Below are positions 57,405-64,000 of a DNA stretch of 64,000 nucleotides, one piece after another; position 1 is the stretch's first letter; every line of letters starts with the position of its first letter. The DNA is from Streptomyces orinoci (GTDB lineage: Bacteria > Actinomycetota > Actinomycetes > Streptomycetales > Streptomycetaceae): NCBI RefSeq assembly GCF_003121295.1, contig NZ_PHNC01000003.1, positions 1-64,000 of the forward strand, given 5' to 3'. The notes below the pieces were generated by a model, which saw only the letters and a list, made by a program, of their open reading frames with translations, was not told the origin of the DNA and did no database searches. Both the position numbers and the translations under genes were made by a program.

Positions 57405-59491
57405 GGCTGCTCCGTTTCCCCGCCGCGCTGCGCGGCCTCGGCCTCAGGGCAGGGGTTCCCCTGCTGGCCCTGTGTTCCGGGATGGGCTGCGCGAGCATGG
57501 TGACCGCGATGGCCCCGTCCACCTACCAGGCCATGGCCTCGGTGCTGGTCACCGCCGACAGTCACGGTTCACGCGAGCACGATGAGAACCCCCAGCCGAA
57601 CCTCGCACAGAGCCTGATCCCGACCGTGGTCCGGCTGGCCCAGTCCGACACCGTGGCCCGTGCCACCGCGGCCGAGGCCCACCTGCCCACCGGCCAGGTC
57701 ACCGGCCACGTCAGCGCGGACGCCCAACCCAACGTCCAGATCATCACGTTGAAGGCCACCTCGCCAACCGCCGCCAGAGCTGCCGTCATTGCCAACGCCA
57801 TGGCCCGAGTGCTCAGTGCGCAGCTGCGGCACCGGCCGCTGGGCGGTGACTCCTTCCTGCGCGCGCAGCAGTTGGACCAGGCGACTCCCGCAGTCCAGCC
57901 GGTGGAGCCAAAGCCACTTGTCAACCTTGCGCTTGGCGGGGTCATCGGCCTGTTCGCCGGGCTCGGCCTGGTCTCATTTCACCGCGCACGCGACGACCGG
58001 CTGTACTCGACGGCGGATGTGGAGTCCGAACTCGGCACCACCGCCCTGGCGGGCATCCCCGGCGTCTTTCCGTGGCTGTCGCGGCGCGGAGTCCGCGAGG
58101 TCTACGACCGCGCCGCGGTCGGCAATTCGGTGCGTTCCGCCGTGGCCATGCTCACCGCGGCCTCCCCGGACTCGTCCTGTCGGCGCCTGCTGGTGACCAG
58201 CGCGCGCAACGAGGACGGCAAAGCCATGCTCACCGCCCTGCTCGCGCTCGGTCTGACCGAACAGTATGAACACGTGGCCCTGGTGGAGGGGCAGTTGCAC
58301 CAGCCCGACCTCACCACGCACTTCCCAGGGCCCCATCCACTCACCGTGCAGGAGTGGCTTGTCACGGGAACCCCGCCGGGCCCCACCGTTCCCCTCGGCG
58401 AGCCACGGCTCACGGTGATCCCAGGTGAACGGACCGATCCCCAGCACAGCGCGGCACTCTTCCGCGGCGATGCCTTCCCCCACGTCCTCGACCGGCTCGC
58501 CGAGCACAGCGATGTGATCCTGATGCACGCCCCGCCGGTACTCGGCAGCGCGGACTTCGCCGCCCTCGTCCGTCACGCCGATGTGGTCGTCCTGGTCGTC
58601 CAGGCGGGCGTGACCCGCGGCCGCGAGGCACAACGCGCGCTACGAGTACTCCAGTTGCTCGGAGCACGGGTCGCAGGGGTAGTGGTCACAGATGCCGCCG
58701 AAGGAGACCAGCGGGCCCGCAAACGCGCACTGCCCGAAGAGGGATCGCCCGGCCGGGACAAGGCGCAGCCGCAGCACGCTTTGCCGCGGCCGGCGGCCCC
58801 CCGTCCCGCCCCGCCCTCAACTCCTCCACCAGGGGCGATCGGCTCCGGCCCGCCCCCTCCCCCACAACGGACCAGCCCCCCTCCCGAAGAGTCCGAAAGG
58901 AATCCAGCCATGAGTAATCAGCAGTCCGTATCCACCGTCGTCAGGTGTCGCGGGGCGTCCCTGGCGGTCCTGGCCGGCGCCGTCCTGGGCATTGTGCTGG
59001 GCAGCCCCGCACTCGCCGACACCGCCCAGAACCCCGGGAGCCCGGCCGTGGCCGCCGCCTATCCGCCCCCTACCTGTTTCGCGCAGGTGAGCAGCACCAC
59101 GGTTGTGGCGGGCGGCCAACTCACCGTGTCCGGCAACTGCTTCCGCCCGGGATCCGGGGTCGCCGTCAAACTGGACACCAGGCGCCTCGCCATTGTCTCC
59201 GCCGACGCCGGCGGAGTCGCCACCGCCACCGTGACCATCCCGGCCGACACCGGTGCCGGTTCGCACATCATCAGTTTGAGCGGGGTGCGATGCACGGGGG
59301 TCCCGCTGGTGGAGTCGGTCCGGATCCAGGTGGTGGCCCGGATGTCAGCCGCTCCGCGCCACACCGGTGACAACCACACCGCCACACCGCTTGAGGTGGG
59401 CGGAACGGCCGCGACCGCGGCGGTGGCCGGCGGCGCCGTACTGCTGCGGCGCCGCCGACGTGGCGGCCACCGCGACGGAGCTCGCGGATGA
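57401..59491 (+). CDS. Wzz/chain-length regulator with degenerate tyrosine-kinase domain, in-frame with a secreted protein
   Basis: 696 residues if translated in full. Residues 1-195 form a Wzz-like co-polymerase (membrane helices at about 10-35 and 170-190, with QPVEPKPLVN before the second). Residues about 215-445 resemble a bacterial tyrosine kinase ATPase, but the Walker A is SARNEDGKAML and lacks GKS/T, and the A' aspartates are replaced by VALVEGQLHQP. A Pro-rich linker (460-500) follows. From about 504 comes a sequence that looks like the start of another secreted protein. No stop separates them. GTG 57401 overlaps the preceding stop. Confidence 0.82.
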   Translation: MRLLRFPAALRGLGLRAGVPLLALCSGMGCASMVTAMAPSTYQAMASVLVTADSHGSREHDENPQPNLAQSLIPTVVRLAQSDTVARATAAEAHLPTGQVTGHVSADAQPNVQIITLKATSPTAARAAVIANAMARVLSAQLRHRPLGGDSFLRAQQLDQATPAVQPVEPKPLVNLALGGVIGLFAGLGLVSFHRARDDRLYSTADVESELGTTALAGIPGVFPWLSRRGVREVYDRAAVGNSVRSAVAMLTAASPDSSCRRLLVTSARNEDGKAMLTALLALGLTEQYEHVALVEGQLHQPDLTTHFPGPHPLTVQEWLVTGTPPGPTVPLGEPRLTVIPGERTDPQHSAALFRGDAFPHVLDRLAEHSDVILMHAPPVLGSADFAALVRHADVVVLVVQAGVTRGREAQRALRVLQLLGARVAGVVVTDAAEGDQRARKRALPEEGSPGRDKAQPQHALPRPAAPRPAPPSTPPPGAIGSGPPPPPQRTSPPPEESERNPAMSNQQSVSTVVRCRGASLAVLAGAVLGIVLGSPALADTAQNPGSPAVAAAYPPPTCFAQVSSTTVVAGGQLTVSGNCFRPGSGVAVKLDTRRLAIVSADAGGVATATVTIPADTGAGSHIISLSGVRCTGVPLVESVRIQVVARMSAAPRHTGDNHTATPLEVGGTAATAAVAGGAVLLRRRRRGGHRDGARG
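58910..59491 (+). CDS. Secreted protein with C-terminal membrane anchor, possible internal start
   Basis: 193 residues reading in the same frame as the chain-length gene. ATG 58910 has a good ribosome site (GAAAGGA, 8 bases upstream). It opens an ordinary Sec signal peptide (RCRGASLAVLAGAVLGIVLG, cleavage after ALA). The mature part has a small beta-rich domain with four Cys, then a terminal hydrophobic helix and an arginine cluster (LLRRRRR). No canonical LPxTG was found. Either this protein is made separately by internal initiation or only as part of the fusion. Confidence 0.55.
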   Translation: MSNQQSVSTVVRCRGASLAVLAGAVLGIVLGSPALADTAQNPGSPAVAAAYPPPTCFAQVSSTTVVAGGQLTVSGNCFRPGSGVAVKLDTRRLAIVSADAGGVATATVTIPADTGAGSHIISLSGVRCTGVPLVESVRIQVVARMSAAPRHTGDNHTATPLEVGGTAATAAVAGGAVLLRRRRRGGHRDGARG

Positions 59492-61272
59492 CGGACACAC
59501 CAGGCAGCCGGCCCGACCGCCGCAGGCGGCGCCGCCTGCTGGCCGGGCTGGCTGCCAACACCCTGATCACTCTGGCCGGCGCCATCTGGCTGGTGGTGAC
59601 CGGCCACGCGGCCGAGGACGACCTCACCGCCGTACGCGCCGCGGCCGACCGGCTTCAGGCCGACCTCCTCGCCTGCGATGTACAGGGCGCGGTGCGGGAA
59701 TCCGCGCTCATGCGGCGCTGGGCCGCCTCCGCCCGGCGCGCCACCTCCGGGTTCGTCTGGGACGGCATGGCGCGGCTGCCTGTGGTCGGCCGACCGGCGC
59801 GTACCGTGCAGGGGGTGGCCGTAGCCGTCGATGAACTCACCCGCACCGTCCTGCCGCCGCTCACCGATGCCGCCCGGGTTTTGGGGACGCGTATGGCACT
59901 CACCCCCGGCGGTGCGGTGGACCTCGCCGCCGTACGTGCGGTGGCCGGCCGGCTCACCGACGCCGCGTCCCATATCGCCGTCATCTCCCGGGAGTTGACC
60001 GACCTCCCGGACCATACCGGCATTGACCGCATCGACCGGGGCAGAGCCGAGCTGATGCGGCAGACCAGCCGGCTCGAACAGGTCACCAGCACCTCGGCCA
60101 CCGCCGCCCGCCTGGTGCCCCCGATGGCGGGAGACGGCCGCCCACGCCGCTACTTCTTCGCTCTTCAGACCAATGCCGAGGCACGCGGCAGCGGCGGCCT
60201 CGTCGGGGCCTACTCCGTGCTCGCCGCCGACCAGGGGCGGCTTGGGTTCGAGCGGTTCAGTGCCGACGACGCCCTGCCGGCGGCGGCCGAGCCGGTCGTC
60301 CGCCTCGGAGCCGACTTCGACCGCCGCTACGGAGCGGCCCACAGTACCCAGCTGCTCTCCGAATCCAACCTTTCGCCCAACTTCCCGTATGCCGGGCAGA
60401 TCTGGACGGGGCTGTGGCAGTCCCGGACCGGCGAGTCGCTCGACGGCGCCATCGCCAGCGACCCGGTGGGGCTCGCCGATCTGCTCGCCGTCACCGGACC
60501 CGTCCCCGCCCCCTCCGGCGGCCTGCTCAGCGCCGACAACGCCGTCGCCTACACGGAACGCGATATCTACGCCCGCTATCCCGACACCTCGGCACGCAAG
60601 CGAGCCCTCACCGAGATAGCGCAGTCCGTGGCCACCGCGCTCACCCGCCAGCGGCTGACGACCCCCGCGGTGTTCAAGGCTCTCGCCGCCATGGTTGACG
60701 ACGGCCGCCTTCAGGTCTGGAGCAGCCATCCGGAAGAGGAGGCGCTGCTCTCCAGGACCGCGATCGGCGGGGTCCTGCCGGACACCTCCCGTCCGTTCGC
60801 CGAACTGGTCGTCAACAACGCGGCGGCCGGCAAGCTGGATTTCTATCTGGCCCGCCGGCTGGAGTACCGGCTGGGCGGCTGTGGGAACGGCGGCCGTCCC
60901 GCCACCGTCCGCATCCAGCTGACCAATTCCGCACCGCGGACCGGGCTGCCGGACTATGTGGTGAACCGTGGCGACGACCCGGGCCATCCCCATGCCCGCG
61001 GCTCCGACTTCTCCTGGGTCTCCTTCTACGCCACCCACGGGGCAGAACTGGTCGGCGCGGACCTGGACGGTCATCCGCAACTTCTCGCGGTGGACCAGGA
61101 AAGAGGTCATCCCGTCTTCTCCGCGGCGCTGGAAGTCCTTCCGGGTCAAACCAGGGTCCTCACCTTGCATCTTGATGAACCGGCCAAGGACGCCGCGCCG
61201 TTGACGCCCGTACAGCCCCTTGCACAGAGACAGACCACCGTCGTCATCGCGCCGCCCTGCACAGACCGCTGA
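59488..61272 (+). CDS. DUF4012 domain-containing membrane-anchored protein
   Basis: 594 residues: a short cytoplasmic start with basic residues (DRRRRRRLLAGLAAN), one membrane helix (about 20-38) and a long extracytoplasmic DUF4012 domain that contains FALQTNAEARGSGGLVGAY near 218. DUF4012 genes are common in actinobacterial exopolysaccharide clusters, but no activity is known. ATG 59488 overlaps the preceding stop, making it the last member of the nine-gene operon. Confidence 0.9.
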   Translation: MTDTPGSRPDRRRRRRLLAGLAANTLITLAGAIWLVVTGHAAEDDLTAVRAAADRLQADLLACDVQGAVRESALMRRWAASARRATSGFVWDGMARLPVVGRPARTVQGVAVAVDELTRTVLPPLTDAARVLGTRMALTPGGAVDLAAVRAVAGRLTDAASHIAVISRELTDLPDHTGIDRIDRGRAELMRQTSRLEQVTSTSATAARLVPPMAGDGRPRRYFFALQTNAEARGSGGLVGAYSVLAADQGRLGFERFSADDALPAAAEPVVRLGADFDRRYGAAHSTQLLSESNLSPNFPYAGQIWTGLWQSRTGESLDGAIASDPVGLADLLAVTGPVPAPSGGLLSADNAVAYTERDIYARYPDTSARKRALTEIAQSVATALTRQRLTTPAVFKALAAMVDDGRLQVWSSHPEEEALLSRTAIGGVLPDTSRPFAELVVNNAAAGKLDFYLARRLEYRLGGCGNGGRPATVRIQLTNSAPRTGLPDYVVNRGDDPGHPHARGSDFSWVSFYATHGAELVGADLDGHPQLLAVDQERGHPVFSAALEVLPGQTRVLTLHLDEPAKDAAPLTPVQPLAQRQTTVVIAPPCTDR

Positions 61273-61636
61273 CCCGGGCTGTCGCGGTGAGCCGCCGATT
61301 CCGGGGTGCGGTCCTGATTCGCCGCCGTCACGGCATCGACTCGTGCAGGTGGACGCACTGGCCCGCGCGGCCACGCGCACACGCCGGAGAACTCGTATCC
61401 GGGTCCCCGAGGATTCCGCTCCTGTCCTGGTCCTGGGGCCCCCGCTGGGTACCACATGGCACAGGTCGCCGGAAGCGTCTTCTGGCGTCCACGTGGCCTA
61501 GGCCGGGGCTGTTTGCGCAGGGACTGGGTGGGCCGGCCTTACCAAACGGGATCCAGTAGAAGCGGCATTGCTGATTGCCGCCGGTGGCATCTCGGTACCA
61601 CTTGACGATGAACTGCTGGCCCTTCCTGACCGCGGC
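61273..61636. other. Decayed region without an intact gene
   Basis: Between the operon end and the pseudogene, minus-strand translation gives fragments that look coding (for example VRKGQQFIVKWYRDATGG near 61600). They lie downstream of a stop, have no start and change frame. I see no intact gene or clear terminator here. Confidence 0.45.
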
Positions 61637-62449
61637 TTACTTCACCGGACCGATCCGGAACACGGTCAGGGGGCCGAGCTCCAGGTCGGGAAGGTCGAGC
61701 CAGGAGAGGTCCGAGGGCGTGACCGGCGGCGGCCAGGGGATGCCCCAGCGCAGGGACGGGCGGTCCGGGAGCCCCCAGTGCACATCCAGCGACCAGCCTG
61801 GGCGGCCGAGACCGCCGCCGGAGAACTGCCAGTCCACCGTGGGCCACCAGCCGCGCAGGCCGCCGATCCACTGGTTGAGCCGGTCCAGTTGCGGCTCGCC
61901 AATGCCGGAGCCGAGCGGTCAGCGCGAACCCGTCGAGAGCGAAGCCGTCCCAGCTCTCCAACAGCTCCCCGATGAACGGCAGATCGCCCAGCCACGCCCT
62001 CAGTCCGTTGACGCCGGGCAGCGCGACCTTGCCCCACTCCGGCCCCAACGGCAGCCCGGCGAACACCAGCCACAGCCACTCCGAGGTGGCAACCAGCTCG
62101 AAATCCCCCACCGCCAGGTCCAACCGCAGCCGGGCAGGCCGGGGAAGGCGGGAGAGTCGATCGGCACGGTCGGCACCGTGAAGTCCAGACTCAAGCCACC
62201 CAACGAGAAAGACAACGACGGCAGTCGAGGTAGAGGCGGCAGTACCCCGGTGTCCGGCACCGGGATACGGAAGCCCGCATCGGGGAAGTCCGGCGACGGC
62301 CACCCCGGACAGCGGGAGAAGGCGAAGCGGACGTCCGGACCGGGCCCATCCACGCCGCCGGCCTGCGGCCGGCGCAGCCCGATCCCCGAGAGCGTAAACC
62401 GTCCGGGATCCAGTTGCGGGAACCCGGGCTGCCAGCCGGTCTCCGGCAT
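61637..62449 (-). pseudogene. Frameshifted hypothetical gene, product unknown
   Basis: Three minus-strand frames join into one protein-like sequence: GWQPGFPQLDPGRFTLSGIG to FPGLPG (62449 to about 62130), then RLRLDLAVGDFELVATSEWL to ALDGFALTA (to about 61930), then DWQFSGGGLGRPGWSLDVHW to the stop at 61637. Codon GC bias persists in each part. Two single-base changes would explain it. I do not recognise the family, and the 5' end is probably cut by the IS remnant. Confidence 0.6.
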
Positions 62450-62455
62450 AGGGGC

Positions 62456-63024
62456 GTTCGGACCGATCCCTGACCTGCGCAGCTACTTCAACGCGGCGAT
62501 GTGGCGGTTCCGTACCGGCAGCCCCTGGCGGGATGTGCCGGAGAGCTACGGCCCCTGGTCGAGGATCTACGACCGGTTCCGGATGTGGGCGTGAGGAGGT
62601 CTTCCAGCCCCTCATGGACGCGATGATCGCCGAGGCGGCGGCCCGCGACGACGTCGATCTCAGCCTGGTCGGCGTGGACTCGACTGTTGCCCGCGCGCAT
62701 CACCACGCGGCGGGCATGGTGGTCGAGCCCGAGCGGGAACAGCGCCGCGCCGTGCGCCGACGCCGTAGGGCCCGTCTGCGTGCCGCCGAACCGGGCCGAT
62801 CCCGGGGCGGGCTGACCGGCAAGGTCCACCTCGCCGTCAAGGTGCGTGTCCCGGTCGGCCGGCTCAGGACCCGGCCGGACGCGGTCGCCGGCGACAAGAC
62901 GTACTCCTCCCGTGCCAACCGCGCCGACCTGCGCAAACGCACCATCAGGGCGGTGATCCCGGAGAAGAAGGACCACGCCGCCAACCGCAGGAAGAAGGGA
63001 CGCTCCGGCGGCCGCCCACCGGAG
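62456..63024 (+). pseudogene. IS5-family transposase remnant
   Basis: Recognisable pieces are WRFRTGSPWRDVPESYGPWS, then in the next frame EEVFQPLMDAMIAEAAARDD, LVGVDSTVARAHHHAAGMVV, SRGGLTGKVHLAVK, and GDKTYSSRANRADLRKRTI. The stretch between LAVK and RTRPDAVAGDK is about 35 residues shorter than in intact relatives, and both ends are missing. It differs from the other two insertion sequences. No inverted repeats could be found. Confidence 0.83.
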
Positions 63025-63237
63025 TTCGTCCACGTACACACCGGTGGCTCGTACCTCGTCGCCCACGCCCAGGGCGTCGAGCGCATGGAAGACGTTGGCC
63101 GCCGGCTGGATGCCCGCGCCGAGTTCGGTGAACTCGGCGCGGCGTTCCAGGACGTGGACCCGGTGGCCATGGCGGGCGATGGTGAGCGCGGTGGCCAGTC
63201 CGCCCCCGCCACCACCGGCGATCACAAAGTGCGACAC
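63016..63237 (-). pseudogene. FAD-dependent monooxygenase, N-terminal fragment
   Basis: The first 74 residues of an aromatic-ring hydroxylase-like flavoprotein: SHFVIAGGGGGGLATALTIA (dinucleotide-binding fold), HVLERRAEFTELGAGIQPAA and FHALDALGVGDEVRATGVY. The similarity stops where the IS remnant begins, so the gene lost its C-terminal 300 or so residues through that insertion or a later deletion. Confidence 0.78.
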
Positions 63238-63353
63238 CGGGGGAGGCTACCGCCCCGGCCGGAGCAGCGGCACCGTCAATCCCGCCACTGCCATCGGCTC
63301 TCCAGCCGGGTTCCGTGGTCGGCGAGTTACGGCGGCCGGCGGCCGCCCGCCCA

Positions 63354-64000
63354 TCAGCACGGGGTGTTGCCGGTATTCGGGTCGATGGTGAACAGCCATC
63401 CGGCGTCGCCGAGTCCGAACAGGCAGGTGCCGTCGTAGTCATATCCGTAGTCGAGTGTCCGGCCGGCGTTGACGGTCGGGTGCGAGTCGGGATTGGGGAA
63501 GCCACCGCATGTGGTCTGGGTGTTCCAGTCGAAGCAGAGCGTCTGTCCGGCGTACCCGACGTCAAGAGTCCAGAACGGGAAGTACGAGCGCAGGTCGCCG
63601 CCGACCGTGACCGTCGTCGGGTTCATGGTGATGCCCGCGGCGTGTCCGGTCGGATAGATCGCACCAAGGGTTCCTGGTGGGCTGACCGGATTGCCGTTGA
63701 AGTCAAAGCAGTTGACGACGGCATTGGTGGAGGTGTCGGCGTTGCCCACGCTGGCGCAAGTGCCCACCGCTGTTCCGGTGTTGTCGTAGTCGGTGTAGAC
63801 GGCGTCGGCGAGGGATGAGTGGGAATTGCCGATCGGCTTGGGGGTTGTCCACCCGGCGCAGGCGGTGTTGGTGGAGGGATCGAAGCAGTTCAGCACGAGG
63901 GGGTTGGTCGAGCTGACGTAGATCTTTCCATTGACCGCCGTCATCGTGCCCGAGTAGTCGTACGGTCCGGTACCGGCGGCGGCATTGTCGGCGGGGATGC
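63354..64000 (-). CDS. Secreted-looking repeat protein, N terminus outside the window
   Basis: The frame is open from the window edge (63945-64000 translates in frame as IPADNAAAGTGPYDYSGTM) to the stop at 63354, at least 215 residues. It is rich in Asn, Thr, Gly and aromatic residues. It has Cys-containing repeated units such as NCFDPSTNTACAGW, NCFDFNGNPVS and LCFDWNTQTTCGGF, about 40-60 residues apart. These look like blades or strands of an extracytoplasmic protein with paired Cys. I do not recognise the family, and the length of the full protein is unknown. Confidence 0.72.
   Translation of the reverse strand, partial: IPADNAAAGTGPYDYSGTMTAVNGKIYVSSTNPLVLNCFDPSTNTACAGWTTPKPIGNSHSSLADAVYTDYDNTGTAVGTCASVGNADTSTNAVVNCFDFNGNPVSPPGTLGAIYPTGHAAGITMNPTTVTVGGDLRSYFPFWTLDVGYAGQTLCFDWNTQTTCGGFPNPDSHPTVNAGRTLDYGYDYDGTCLFGLGDAGWLFTIDPNTGNTPC

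Noticed and set aside
59341..59491. Sortase signal at the C terminus of the secreted protein
   Set aside because: A hydrophobic segment and Arg cluster are present, but no LPxTG or LAxTG motif precedes them.

Overview
The window is high-GC actinobacterial chromosome, most likely Streptomyces or a close relative. The evidence is very high third-position GC, many GTG starts, GTGA/ATGA start-stop overlaps, a DUF5999-type small protein, and a gene order (CDP-alcohol phosphatidyltransferase, DUF881, DUF1290, DUF881, FHA protein, MerR, DUF151 nuclease, MerR, gcvP) that actinobacteria including mycobacteria share. No tRNA and no CRISPR array was seen.

Layout. 1-3.2 kb: 3' part of a 23S rRNA gene, a 5S rRNA gene and a strong terminator hairpin. 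3.2-17 kb: conserved core with a phospholipid synthase, a nucleotidyltransferase/phosphomannomutase-like fusion, the DUF881/DUF1290 cell-envelope set, the FHA/MerR/nuclease set, dinB, and gcvP behind a tandem glycine riboswitch. 17-27.4 kb: ordinary metabolic and regulatory genes (glutamate-cysteine ligase-like, CPBP protease, PhzF, PadR, MocR, DMT transporter, LysR), several with visible palindromic operators. 27.4-28.3 kb: an IS5-family element inserted exactly at a CTAG that holds the stop codons of two convergent genes. 28.3-30.6 kb: FMN-binding protein, Rieske protein and an EamA exporter.

30.6-36.6 kb is the most unusual part. It is a compact, tightly coupled set of six genes: a 5'-truncated NRPS adenylation-PCP protein whose pocket residues read as cysteine, an acyl-activating AMP ligase, a stand-alone carrier protein, a GNAT acyltransferase, a penicillin-acyltransferase-type (C45) Ntn hydrolase and a divergent condensation-domain-like protein. 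I do not recognise it as a known pathway. It is followed by a second, decayed IS5-family element (36.8-37.8 kb).

37.9-42.2 kb: a membrane protein, a two-component system and a PAP2 phosphatase on the minus strand, then a frameshifted polysaccharide deacetylase remnant. 42.8-44.7 kb: a seven-bladed YVTN propeller protein with three Ig-like domains. 44.7-48.4 kb: the four dTDP-L-rhamnose genes rmlC, rmlA (minus) and rmlB, rmlD (plus). 48.5-61.3 kb: one nine-gene, overlap-coupled operon for a lipid-linked surface polysaccharide (initiating sugar phosphate transferase, flippase, methyltransferase, three glycosyltransferase genes including a GT2-GT4 fusion, polymerase, chain-length regulator fused in frame to a secreted protein, and DUF4012). 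The rml genes presumably feed this operon with dTDP-rhamnose. 61.3-63.3 kb is a decay zone (frameshifted gene, IS remnant, truncated monooxygenase), and the window ends inside a secreted-looking repeat protein on the minus strand.
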